Shown in pieces: positions 27,879 through 35,740 of a DNA stretch of 64,000 bases. The stretch spans positions 186,001 to 250,000 of the forward strand of contig CAVOYR010000004.1 in the NCBI GenBank assembly GCA_963700735.1, in the 5' to 3' direction. Below the pieces are notes generated by a model, which was given only the letters and a program-made list of their open reading frames with translations, did no database searches and had not been told where the DNA came from. Every line of letters begins with the position of its first letter. Within the stretch, counting starts at the first letter, position 1. This stretch comes from Anderseniella sp963700735 (GTDB lineage: Bacteria > Pseudomonadota > Alphaproteobacteria > Rhizobiales > Aestuariivirgaceae). The translations under genes and the position numbers were made by a program.

Positions 27879-28718
27879 ATGGCGACGTGGACCTGGTTTG
27901 ATGGCAAGTGGCACGACACCCCGCCCGCAATCGCGACCCCGATGACCCATGCAATGTGGCTCGGGTCCTGCGTGTTCGATGGGGCGCGGGCCTTCGAGAA
28001 CACCGCGCCCGACCTGCATCAGCATTGCCAGCGCGTGGTCAACTCGGCCAACACGTTCGGCCTCAGGCCGCAGTTCGACGCGCACGAAATCGAGGCAATG
28101 GCGCGCGACGGCATTGCAAAGTTCGGGGCCGGAGCTGAACTCTACATCCGTCCAATGTACTGGGCCGACGAAGGCTTCGTCGATGTCGATCCCGAGACGA
28201 CCCGCTTTTCGCTGTCCGTCTATGATGCACCGATGCCGGCCCCGACCGGCTTCTCGGTCACCTGCTCGCCGTTTCGCCGCCCGTCGGTCGAGTACGCCCC
28301 GACCGATGCCAAGGCTGCCTGCCATTATCCCAACTCCGCCCGCGCCATGCGCGAGGCGCGCGCCCGCGGCTTCGACAACGCCGTCATGCTGGATCCGCTG
28401 TCGAACGTCTCCGAGCTTGCCACCGCCAATATCTGGTATGCCCGCGACGGCGAGGTTCACACGCCGGTGCCCAACGGTACCTTCCTCAATGGCATCACCC
28501 GCCAGCGCGTCATCACGCTGCTGCGCGGGGCAGGCGTCAAGGTGCATGAGCGCAGCCTGAAGTGGCGCGAGTTCGTCGATGCCGATGAGGTGTTCTCAAC
28601 CGGCAACTGGGCCAAGGTGGCCCCCGTCACCCGCATCGAGCAGCGCGACCTGCAGCCCGGCCCGATGTATGAATTGGCGCGTGAATTGTACTGGAATTAC
28701 GCCCATGCAAAAGCGTGA
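27879..28718 (+). CDS. Branched-chain amino acid aminotransferase-like (class IV, PLP)
   Basis: 279 aa fold-type IV aminotransferase. FDGARAFENTAPDLHQH and the segment TDAKAACHYPNSARAM, whose Lys is the probable PLP-binding residue, match BCAT/ADCL-type enzymes, as does SNVSELATANIWYARDG followed by TPVPNGTFLNGITRQRVI. BCATs transfer the amino group between branched-chain amino acids and 2-oxoglutarate. The short form and the NVSELATANI variant leave D-amino-acid or aminodeoxychorismate-type specificity possible. Confidence 0.88.
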   Translation: MATWTWFDGKWHDTPPAIATPMTHAMWLGSCVFDGARAFENTAPDLHQHCQRVVNSANTFGLRPQFDAHEIEAMARDGIAKFGAGAELYIRPMYWADEGFVDVDPETTRFSLSVYDAPMPAPTGFSVTCSPFRRPSVEYAPTDAKAACHYPNSARAMREARARGFDNAVMLDPLSNVSELATANIWYARDGEVHTPVPNGTFLNGITRQRVITLLRGAGVKVHERSLKWREFVDADEVFSTGNWAKVAPVTRIEQRDLQPGPMYELARELYWNYAHAKA

Positions 28719-28743
28719 GGCTGCGCGAGTTCGCGTTATCAAA

Positions 28744-29364
28744 TCATAGCTTCAGTTGCTGAAACCGGGCCTTGAACATCTTGCCCGCCACTTCAGCCGG
28801 TTGCGGTGTCAGCTTCTGCATGCGGGCAATGGTGGCGCTGCTCAGGCCCCTTGGCCGGCCAAAAAACCGTGCAGCTTCAGTATCTTCGAAGCCGGCCAGC
28901 ACCGTCGCCTCGAAAAAGGCACTGGCCTTGTCGGCCCGCTTGATCTGCTTCTCGATCAGCTGCGGCAGGTGTGCCGGCAAGCCGAACCGTACGTGCACAG
29001 CCTCCATCAACCGCGCCTCGAAGTCCTTGTAATCAAAGCCTAAAGCGGCCTTGAACGGCGAGATCATGTCACCGATGACATACTCCGACGCATCATGCAG
29101 AAGTGCCGCAAGCCGCCATCTCGGATCGATGTCCGGGTGCAGCTCGCTGACCAGTTGTTCAACGATTACAGAGTGTTGTGCCACTGAGAACGCGTGCGAG
29201 CCATGCGTCTGCCCGTTCCAGCGCGCCACCCGCGCCAGCCCGTGTGCAATGTCCTCGATTTCCACGTCGAACGGCGATGGCTCCAGCAGGTCGAGCCGGC
29301 GGCCCGACAGCATGCGCTGCCAAGCCCTTGGTTTGTCAGCTATTTTTGACGCAGTGCGGCTCAT
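28744..29364 (-). CDS. HD-domain phosphohydrolase (YfbR-like)
   Basis: 206 aa from ATG 29364, which overlaps the stop of tag as ATGA and so fixes the start. The metal-binding His residues lie in HGSHAFSVAQHSVIVEQL and the HD pair in RLAALLHDASEYVIGDMISPFK, as in YfbR-type 5'-deoxynucleotidases. It is the third gene of a tightly coupled ygfZ-tag-HD operon, which suggests a link to nucleotide-pool or DNA-repair housekeeping. Confidence 0.88.
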   Translation of the reverse strand: MSRTASKIADKPRAWQRMLSGRRLDLLEPSPFDVEIEDIAHGLARVARWNGQTHGSHAFSVAQHSVIVEQLVSELHPDIDPRWRLAALLHDASEYVIGDMISPFKAALGFDYKDFEARLMEAVHVRFGLPAHLPQLIEKQIKRADKASAFFEATVLAGFEDTEAARFFGRPRGLSSATIARMQKLTPQPAEVAGKMFKARFQQLKL

Positions 29365-29975
29365 GCAGGCCCGCTCATCGCCTTGCATGGCTCATGCCGG
29401 TGGCATGTCACCAGATGGTCGTTGACCATGCCCACAGCCTGCATGAAGGCGTACACGATGGTGGGTCCGACGAAGCGAAACCCCTTTCGTTTCAAGTCCT
29501 TGGAGATCGCCTCGGCAAGCGGCGTGGCAGCCGGCACCTGGTTCAGGCTGGTGAAGCTGTTGACCAGCGGCTGACCGTCCACGAAATCCCACAGATATTT
29601 CGAGAACGCCGCATCGCCACCCATTTCCAGGTAGGCTTGCGCATTGGTCACGGCTGCGTCGATCTTCAGCCGGTTGCGGACAATGCCTGCATTGCCCATC
29701 AATTCGGCTTTCTTTTCAGCATCATAGCGCGCCATCAAGGTGGCATCGAAATTGTCGAAGGCAGCGCGGTAGCTGTCGCGCTTGCGCAGGATGGTGATCC
29801 ACGACAACCCCGCCTGAAACCCGTCCAGCAGCAGCTTCTCGAACAACGCCCGGCCGTCATGCTCGGGAACGCCCCATTCGGTGTCGTGGTAGGTCACATA
29901 GTCCGGTGTTGTGCCGCACCAGCCACACCGGTCCAGCCCGTCGTCGTGCGAAATCAGTGAATGTTCCCAACCCAT
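29361..29975 (-). CDS. tag: DNA-3-methyladenine glycosylase I
   Basis: 204 aa. It removes 3-methyladenine from alkylated DNA. CGWCGTTPDYVTYHDTEWG has the N-terminal Zn-type Cys and aromatic base-pocket residues, LLLDGFQAGLSWITILRKR is the conserved helix with the catalytic region, and GFRFVGPTIVYAFMQAVGMVNDH is the C-terminal signature with a Zn-binding His. The start is coupled to the ygfZ stop (TGATG) and its own stop to the HD gene's ATG (ATGA). Confidence 0.95.
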   Translation of the reverse strand: MGWEHSLISHDDGLDRCGWCGTTPDYVTYHDTEWGVPEHDGRALFEKLLLDGFQAGLSWITILRKRDSYRAAFDNFDATLMARYDAEKKAELMGNAGIVRNRLKIDAAVTNAQAYLEMGGDAAFSKYLWDFVDGQPLVNSFTSLNQVPAATPLAEAISKDLKRKGFRFVGPTIVYAFMQAVGMVNDHLVTCHRHEPCKAMSGPA

Positions 29976-30841
29976 CAGTCGTCGCTTTCGGTGGTGGTTT
30001 GCGGGTCCGGCCAGCGCGCCCAGTGCGGCTTGTGCATGGTGATGGCGATACCGTCAACTGACAACCCGTTGCCACCAGCCTGTGCTGCCGCCGCCCGGTC
30101 GAGCCGCACCAGCGCAACGCCCTGATGTCCGGAAACACCCAGAATGCTGCCCGCCTTGCGCTCGCCCGCCATGACCACGCTGCCCGCTGCCGGCAGGTCC
30201 CCGGCGGCATTCACCGGCACGACGCGGCTGCGCGCGGTGCCGCGATGCTGCATGCGCGACACGACCTCCTGGCCGACATAGCAGCCCTTGGAAAAGTTCA
30301 CCGAGCCCAGCTGGTCATAGTTGGCCTCGTGCGGAAACAGTTCGCTCGACCCGATTTCGGCGCTGTCGGCAATTCCGAGTGAATGGCGGTGCGCAGCGTA
30401 GGCGTGTGCATCGCCACCGGTCGCCGCAATAACTTCAGCCGGCCCGATCAGCCGCCAGCCAAGCTCGGCAAGTCGCGGGTCCCGGTACGAAATCACGCCT
30501 TGCATCTGCACCGGTGCCGCATCGCCCCAGGCCACCGCAACGGCGAGGTCATCGCGCGCAGAAATGGTGATGGGACGGCGCAGCTTGTACATGGAAAGCC
30601 GCTGCACCAGCCCGTCGCGTGCGCTGGCAAGGCAATCGACCAGCACGCCGTCTGCCGTCGCCAGCACGATGAAGTCAAACAGGATCTTGCCTTGCGGCGT
30701 CAGCAGCCCGCCATGCGCAGCTTCGCCTGCACGCAAGCTCTCGACGTCTGCGGTGATCAGGTCCTGCAGGAAGGCGAGCGTCTCGCCACCGGTCAGTTCG
30801 ATGACGGCGCGATCAGTCAGGGTCGCAACAGGACCAGCCAT
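29975..30841 (-). CDS. ygfZ: YgfZ/GcvT-domain folate-binding protein
   Basis: 288 aa from ATG 30841 (MAGPVATLTDRAVIELTGG); longer openings run into the acuI promoter region and gene. The KGCYVGQEVVSRMQHRG signature of YgfZ, with its single conserved Cys, is intact. YgfZ uses tetrahydrofolate and supports Fe-S cluster-dependent enzymes. It is the first gene of the ygfZ-tag-HD operon and is divergent from acuI (99 bp between starts). Confidence 0.93.
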   Translation of the reverse strand: MAGPVATLTDRAVIELTGGETLAFLQDLITADVESLRAGEAAHGGLLTPQGKILFDFIVLATADGVLVDCLASARDGLVQRLSMYKLRRPITISARDDLAVAVAWGDAAPVQMQGVISYRDPRLAELGWRLIGPAEVIAATGGDAHAYAAHRHSLGIADSAEIGSSELFPHEANYDQLGSVNFSKGCYVGQEVVSRMQHRGTARSRVVPVNAAGDLPAAGSVVMAGERKAGSILGVSGHQGVALVRLDRAAAAQAGGNGLSVDGIAITMHKPHWARWPDPQTTTESDD

Positions 30842-30940
30842 GCGGGTATCGCTCCTTACTATTGCCTCTGCGGTGAGATTTACGTAAGCCGGTGCCATCG
30901 TACAAGCCGCCTGGCTAAAAACCCCGTTTGGAGAGATTTC

Positions 30941-31933
30941 ATGTCCGACACATTCCGCGCCATCCAGATCAACAAGGTCGACGACAAGCAGACGGTCGAG
31001 CTGGTCAACCTCACCGATGCCGACCTGATGGACGGCGACGTGACGGTCAATGTCACGCACTCCACGGTGAACTACAAGGACGGTCTTGCGCTTACCGGCA
31101 AGGCACCGATCATCCGCAAGTTTCCGCTCATCCCCGGCATCGACTTTGCCGGTACCGTCGCCATCTCCGACAACCCGAAGTTCATGGCCGGAGACGAGGT
31201 CATCCTCAACGGCTGGGGCGTGGGCGAAGGCCACTCCGGCGGCTTTGCCCAGCGTGCCCGCGTCAAGGGCGACTGGCTGGTGAAGATGCCCGAGGGCATG
31301 GACGCGGCCCATGCCATGGCCATCGGCACGGCCGGCTACACCTCGATGCTGTGCGTCATGGCGCTGGAAGAGCAGGGCATCACGCCGGATGCCGGAGAGG
31401 TGCTGGTAACGGGTGCGGCCGGGGGCGTCGGCTCGGTGGCCATCGCCATCCTGTCGAAGCTCGGCTACTCGGTCACCGCCTCTACGGGCCGCACGTCGGA
31501 GGCCGATTTCCTGAAAGAGCTTGGCGCTGCCAACATCATTGACCGCGAAGAGCTCAATACCCCGCCCAAGCCGCTGGCCAAGTCACGCTGGGCAGCCTGC
31601 ATCGATGCGGTCGGCTCCACCACGCTGGCCAACGTGCTGTCGCAGATGAACTATGGCGGCGTGGTTGCAGCCTGCGGCCTGGCGCAGGGCGCAGACCTGC
31701 CCACGTCGGTGATGCCGTTCATCCTGCGCGGCGTGAAGCTGATCGGGGTGGACTCGGTGATGTGCCCGAAGCCACGCCGCGAGCAGGCCTGGGCGCGCCT
31801 GGCGAAGGATCTCGACATGGCCAAGCTCGACACGCTGACCCATGCCCACATCAAGCTTGATGACGTCATCGCTGCAGGCGCCGACATCATGTCGGGCAAG
31901 ATCCGCGGCCGTGTGGTGGTCGATCTGGGCTGA
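30941..31933 (+). CDS. acuI: Acrylyl-CoA reductase-type MDR oxidoreductase (AcuI/YhdH)
   Basis: 330 aa medium-chain dehydrogenase/reductase without zinc ligands. STVNYKDGLALTGKAPIIRKFPLIPGIDFAG is a strongly characteristic AcuI/YhdH segment, and the NADPH site is VTGAAGGVGSVAIAILSKLGY. The family reduces acryloyl-CoA to propionyl-CoA, a step in DMSP/acrylate and 3-hydroxypropionate metabolism. ATG 30941 is preceded by GGAGAG. DmdC- and DmdB-like genes occur elsewhere in the window. Confidence 0.92.
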   Translation: MSDTFRAIQINKVDDKQTVELVNLTDADLMDGDVTVNVTHSTVNYKDGLALTGKAPIIRKFPLIPGIDFAGTVAISDNPKFMAGDEVILNGWGVGEGHSGGFAQRARVKGDWLVKMPEGMDAAHAMAIGTAGYTSMLCVMALEEQGITPDAGEVLVTGAAGGVGSVAIAILSKLGYSVTASTGRTSEADFLKELGAANIIDREELNTPPKPLAKSRWAACIDAVGSTTLANVLSQMNYGGVVAACGLAQGADLPTSVMPFILRGVKLIGVDSVMCPKPRREQAWARLAKDLDMAKLDTLTHAHIKLDDVIAAGADIMSGKIRGRVVVDLG

Positions 31934-31944
31934 GGGACGAAACC

Positions 31945-32244
31945 CTAGTGCAGCTTGCGCATCACGGTGAACTCACCGTTGCGGATGCGCTCGGGCAGGC
32001 GCTGCGCCATCACGGCAACCGGCTCTTCGCCATAGGTGGCGATCATGTCTGACAGGGCGGCGAATATGGCAGCCGTCGCCACGCAGTCGGGGTCAAGGCC
32101 GTCATACACGGCTTCTTCCCAGGCATCGAGGATGTAGCGCAATGCCAGTTGGCGGCTGCGCTGGTCTTCGGCGCTGGCGTGTTCGTCCCCCACAACCAGT
32201 TCCGGCTCGTCGAGCGAGAGCTTGTCTTTTCGGCTTGTCATCAA
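31945..32244 (-). CDS. Small conserved hypothetical protein
   Basis: 99 aa, all-helical and acidic, without signal peptide or membrane segment. Typical stretches are RYILDAWEEAVYDGLDPDC and AAIFAALSDMIATYGEEPVAVMA. I do not recognise the family. Coding is supported by the GC-rich third positions and a clean stop 11 bp from the convergent acuI stop. An ATG one codon downstream is an alternative start. Confidence 0.65.
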   Translation of the reverse strand: MMTSRKDKLSLDEPELVVGDEHASAEDQRSRQLALRYILDAWEEAVYDGLDPDCVATAAIFAALSDMIATYGEEPVAVMAQRLPERIRNGEFTVMRKLH

Positions 32245-32378
32245 TTCCCACCCGGCAACTTGGGACAGTGTGCGAACAATAACCCGTCGCCCGCGCCCTT
32301 CCGTGTCGCTCTGTTGAAAATGACACTAGCACGACAATCCGGCGGCTCACCTGCTTCCTTGCCAAAAGGTTAACGGCG

Positions 32379-32549
32379 CAAGGTCAGCTCAAAGGAATGG
32401 ATCACGTTGTCACCGACGGCCCGGCGGCGATGGATGTGTACGCTACCAATGCCTCGCTGACAGAACGCGCCACCAAGATCATCCAGTCGCCCGGCTTGCA
32501 GGCCGCAAGCGCGGCTGACGCACGCGAAATTCTGGGATTGCAAGCCAAC
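32379..32549 (+). pseudogene. C-terminal remnant of a BKACE (3-keto-5-aminohexanoate cleavage enzyme)-type gene
   Basis: The frame reads ...DVYATNASLTERATKIIQS..., then AASAADAREILGLQ, which resembles the C-terminus of BKACE family proteins, including the dehydrocarnitine-cleaving ones of carnitine operons. There is no start or N-terminal 80 percent of the gene, and the frame runs on into the hairpin repeat. It is best read as a stub. Identification is by pattern memory of the family tail. Confidence 0.55.
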
Positions 32550-32560
32550 TTACCCCTCTA

Positions 32561-32682
32561 CCCTCCCCCGGAAAGGGGGAGGGTTGGGAGGGGGTCTGCG
32601 CTGGCCAATGCAACCGGCGTAAACTGCAAATGACTTATCCCCACCCGGCGCTTTGCGCCACCCTCCCCTTTCCAAGGGGAGG
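32561..32682. repeat. REP-like composite of three hairpins
   Basis: Arms CCCTCCCCC (32561-32569)/GGGGGAGGG (32575-32583), GGCGC/GCGCC (about 32647-32659) and CCTCCCCTT (32662-32670)/AAGGGGAGG (32674-32682) are all perfect. The two outer hairpins share the CCTCCCC core in the manner of a paired REP/BIME unit. The unit lies exactly between two gene remnants. Confidence 0.75.
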
Positions 32683-32685
32683 AAG

Positions 32686-32727
32686 ATGATGACCAAAATC
32701 AAGACAGTCGGCATTGCCGGCGCAGGA
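32686..32727 (+). pseudogene. N-terminal stub of a 3-hydroxyacyl-CoA/carnitine 3-dehydrogenase-type gene
   Basis: MMTKIKTVGIAGAG is the beginning of an NAD-binding fold as in carnitine 3-dehydrogenase, preceded by GGGAGGAAG. At about 32728 the sequence changes abruptly into the 3' end of the opposite-strand NUDIX gene, so only about 14 codons survive. Next to the BKACE stub this fits a deleted carnitine-degradation operon. Confidence 0.55.
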
Positions 32728-33115
32728 AGGCGTTGGTACCCGGCGTCATGGTCAGGCTGTCGAACTCGTCAACGGCCACCCATCGCGCGTCCGACACATC
32801 ATCGCCTGCGTGCGGTTCGCCTGCTTGCCAGCTGCACCGGAAGCACGAGATGACGTAATGGAACTCGAGCCCGCCGGAGGCATCGCGGTGGATGATGTCG
32901 ATGCAGTCGAGCAGAAAGTCGACCTGCGCCGTGACCGATGTTTCCTCCAGCAGTTCGCGCACCACCGCCTCGCGCGCAGGCTCGCCCGGCTCGATGTGCC
33001 CGCCCGGCAGGCTCCACATGCCGAAGCCCGCCTTCTTGGCGCGCTTGACCAGCAGCACCTTGCCCTCGCGCTCGTACAAACGCGCTGACGCCGGGAAGCG
33101 GTTTGATGCGGGCAA
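32699..33115 (-). CDS. NUDIX hydrolase, 3' end probably altered by the adjacent deletion
   Basis: 138 aa. The Nudix box GGHIEPGEPAREAVVRELLEE has the complete GX5EX7REUXEE pattern. Members hydrolyse nucleoside diphosphates linked to another moiety. The last residues (RRQCRLS) are encoded by the antisense of the dehydrogenase stub, so the native C-terminus was probably replaced at about 32728. The catalytic domain is otherwise complete. It is divergent from the YedK gene. Confidence 0.85.
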   Translation of the reverse strand: MPASNRFPASARLYEREGKVLLVKRAKKAGFGMWSLPGGHIEPGEPAREAVVRELLEETSVTAQVDFLLDCIDIIHRDASGGLEFHYVISCFRCSWQAGEPHAGDDVSDARWVAVDEFDSLTMTPGTNAFLRRQCRLS

Positions 33116-33166
33116 TCGTCATGGTGGTTCATTTCCCGTCGGCGTCGTGGCAAGGTGGCGGGCGTT

Positions 33167-33877
33167 ATGTGCGGTCTATACAGTTTTCGCAAGTCGCCCG
33201 AGGAAGTGCGCGCGCTGTTCAACTATCCCGAACAGCCGAACTTTCCACCCCGCGACCATGTTGCCCCCGGTCAGCCGATCGCCATCGTGCGGGGCGAGCG
33301 GGACAATCGGCATTTCGCGCTGGTGCGCTGGGGGTTCGTGCCGTCGTGGAGCAAGGAGCTGAAACCCGGCAAGCCGCTGATCAACGCGCGTTCTGAAACG
33401 GTGTTCGAGAAACCCTCGTTCCGCCACGCCATCCGCCGCCGCCGGTGCCTCATTCCCGCTGACGGCTTTTATGAATGGAAAGGCGATGTGCCGGGCCGCA
33501 AGCAGCCGTTCCATATCACGAGGCCGGACGGCGGGCTGTTCGCGTTCGGCGGCATCTGGGAACACTGGATGGCACCGGATGGCTCGGAGCTGGAAAGCGC
33601 TGCCATGCTGACCACGGCCCCCAACGGTATGATGGAACAGATCCACAACCGGATGCCGGTGGTGATCGAACCGCAAGATTTCAGCCGCTGGCTGGATCAT
33701 TCGCGCCCGGATGGCAAGGACGTGGTGGATCTGATGAAGCCGGTGCGCGACGAGTTTTTCATCGCCCGCGAAACCGAAATGCCAAGGCCCGTCCGGCGCA
33801 AGCCCGAGGCGACGAAGAAGGCTGACGAGAAGCCTGAACCGGCGCCAAAGGCGGACGATCAGCTCAAGCTGCTTTAG
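33167..33877 (+). CDS. yedK: SOS response-associated peptidase / abasic-site crosslinking protein (YedK/HMCES)
   Basis: 236 aa from ATG 33167, chosen so that Cys follows Met directly (MCGLYSF); after Met removal this Cys forms the thiazolidine crosslink with abasic sites in ssDNA. WGFVPSW, NARSET and GFYEW (with the catalytic Glu), plus the late NRMPVVI, are family hallmarks. A Lys/Glu/Pro-rich tail of about 35 residues is extra. It is probably part of a DNA-damage response; no LexA box was identified. Confidence 0.94.
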   Translation: MCGLYSFRKSPEEVRALFNYPEQPNFPPRDHVAPGQPIAIVRGERDNRHFALVRWGFVPSWSKELKPGKPLINARSETVFEKPSFRHAIRRRRCLIPADGFYEWKGDVPGRKQPFHITRPDGGLFAFGGIWEHWMAPDGSELESAAMLTTAPNGMMEQIHNRMPVVIEPQDFSRWLDHSRPDGKDVVDLMKPVRDEFFIARETEMPRPVRRKPEATKKADEKPEPAPKADDQLKLL

Positions 33878-34303
33878 TTACTCGTCAAGCAGCTTGCGCG
33901 CCATGCACAGGCGCGGCTCCACCTCGTAGCCGAGCGCCTCGTAGAAACCACGCACGGCGTCATTCTCTGCCCGCACCAGCAGGTTGAGCTTCCAGACGCC
34001 GCGTTGCTTCAGCCAGTGTTCCGCCGCGCGCATGGTGGCCTTGCCCATCCCCTTGCGCTGGTAGTCCGGATGGGTGGCAACGTAGTAGACGATGCCGCGA
34101 TGGCCATCGTGCCCGACCATCACCGATGCAATCACCGTTGCGCCGTCGCGGGCCACCAGCACGTCTGACGCGGGGCCGGAGCGGGCAAAGGCAATGTCCT
34201 TGGCCGGGTCGTTCCAAGGCCGCACCAGGTCACAGGCCCTCCACAGCGCGATCAGGCCGTCCACGTCCTCGTCGCGCGCGGACCCGTATTCGAGGCTTGC
34301 CAT
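33878..34303 (-). CDS. GNAT family N-acetyltransferase
   Basis: 141 aa. The acetyl-CoA pyrophosphate loop RKGMGKATM and the flanking VATHPDYQ and LNLLVRAENDAVRGFYEALGYE are the classic GNAT motifs (RimI/YpeA-like). Substrate unknown. The ATG follows the stop of the FAD dehydrogenase gene directly (TAGATG), so translation is likely coupled. Its stop abuts the convergent yedK stop. Confidence 0.88.
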   Translation of the reverse strand: MASLEYGSARDEDVDGLIALWRACDLVRPWNDPAKDIAFARSGPASDVLVARDGATVIASVMVGHDGHRGIVYYVATHPDYQRKGMGKATMRAAEHWLKQRGVWKLNLLVRAENDAVRGFYEALGYEVEPRLCMARKLLDE

Positions 34304-35707
34304 CTACAGCACCTTGCCGGGGTTCATGATGCCCTTGGGGTCGAGCAACTGCTTGATCGAGCGCATCATGGCCAGTTCGACCGGTTGCTTGGTGGCGGCG
34401 AGTTCGTCGCGCTTCAGCGTGCCGATGCCGTGCTCGGCGCTGATCGATCCACCCATCTCGCGCACGATGGCATGAACCGCGTGGTTGACCGCTTCCCAGT
34501 GGGCGAGGAATGCGTCCCTGTCGGCGCCGGCGGGCTGGGTGATGTTGTAGTGGATGTTGCCGTCGCCGATATGGCCGAACGGCACTGGCCGGCAACCGGG
34601 TATCATGTGCCGGACCGTGTTCGTGGCGGCCTCAAGGAAGGCCGGCACCCTGGACACGGGCACCGAGATGTCGTGCTTGATGGAGCCGCCCTCGAGCCGT
34701 TGCACCTCGGACATCATCTCGCGCAACCGCCACAGCCCGGCTGCCTGCTGGCCGCTGGCGGCAAGCGTGGCATCGACCACCAGCCCTTCCTCCAGTGCCA
34801 CCGCAAGGATGGTGGTGGCGAGATCCTCCATCTCCGGTGCACCGGCAAAGCCTGCCAGCTCGAACAGCACGTACCAGTCGGATGGCTCGGCCAGCGGGTC
34901 GCGGCCACCGGCATGGGTGATCACCATCTCGAGGCCTGAACGCGGCATGATCTCGAAGGCGACGATGGCCTGGCCGCTCATCCGCCGGATCAGGGACAGC
35001 AGCGCCAGCGCATCATCGGGCGAGCCGATCGAGGCAAACACCGTGGCCCGGTCAACTGGTTTGGGTGCGAGCTTCATGGATGCGGCCGTGATGATGCCGA
35101 GCGTGCCTTCGGCCCCGATGAACAGGTGTTTGAGGTCGTAGCCGGTGTTGTCCTTGCGCAGGGATTTCAGCCCGTTCCACACTTCGCCCGAGGCCAGCAC
35201 GACCTCAAGCCCGAGGCACAGGTCGCGGGTGTTGCCATAGGCCATCACGTTGATGCCGCCGGCATTGGTCGACAGGTTGCCGCCCACCTGCGCCGTTCCT
35301 TGCGAGGCGATCCACAGCGGAAACAGCAATTCCTTGCGCCCCGCGGCGTCCTGCGCGTGTTGCAGGGTGACACCGGCCTCCAGCGTGATGACGGCATCGG
35401 CCTCGTCAAGGTGGCGGATGCGGTTCATCCGCGACAGCGACACGACGATCTCCGGCCCGAGCGGGATCTGCCCGCCCACCAACCCGGTGTTGCCGCCTTG
35501 CGGCACGATGGGCGTACCGGTCTCGTTGGCCAGCTTCAGGATGGCCGAGACCTCGTCCGTGCAACCGGGCTTCAGCACCAGTTGCGACTTGCCGATGAAC
35601 TTGGCGCGGGGTTCGGTCAGGTGGGGCGCAATGTCAGCATCGTTCGTCAGCGCGTTGTGGGCGCCAACGATGGACGTGAACCTTGCGATGAGATCATCTG
35701 TGAGCAT
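34304..35707 (-). CDS. FAD-binding oxidoreductase, D-2-hydroxyglutarate dehydrogenase/GlcD-like
   Basis: 467 aa from ATG 35707 (MLTDDLIARF); an upstream ATG at 35731 adds eight residues. It has the PCMH-type FAD domain with PIVPQGGNTGLVGGQIP and GNLSTNAGGINVMAYGNTRD, and a C-terminal FAD-oxidase_C domain with the metal-binding GHIGDGNIHYN and EHGIGTLKR. This is the GlcD/D2HGDH layout. The substrate is a D-2-hydroxyacid, with electrons probably going to ETF, consistent with ETF-QO in the window. Confidence 0.92.
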   Translation of the reverse strand: MLTDDLIARFTSIVGAHNALTNDADIAPHLTEPRAKFIGKSQLVLKPGCTDEVSAILKLANETGTPIVPQGGNTGLVGGQIPLGPEIVVSLSRMNRIRHLDEADAVITLEAGVTLQHAQDAAGRKELLFPLWIASQGTAQVGGNLSTNAGGINVMAYGNTRDLCLGLEVVLASGEVWNGLKSLRKDNTGYDLKHLFIGAEGTLGIITAASMKLAPKPVDRATVFASIGSPDDALALLSLIRRMSGQAIVAFEIMPRSGLEMVITHAGGRDPLAEPSDWYVLFELAGFAGAPEMEDLATTILAVALEEGLVVDATLAASGQQAAGLWRLREMMSEVQRLEGGSIKHDISVPVSRVPAFLEAATNTVRHMIPGCRPVPFGHIGDGNIHYNITQPAGADRDAFLAHWEAVNHAVHAIVREMGGSISAEHGIGTLKRDELAATKQPVELAMMRSIKQLLDPKGIMNPGKVL

Positions 35708-35740
35708 GGCCGTCACGATAGAGTTGCGCACATGCCGCGT

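Noticed and set aside
30842..31312. N-terminal extension of YgfZ
   Set aside because: Would run antisense through acuI and its promoter; the conserved YgfZ sequence begins at 30841.
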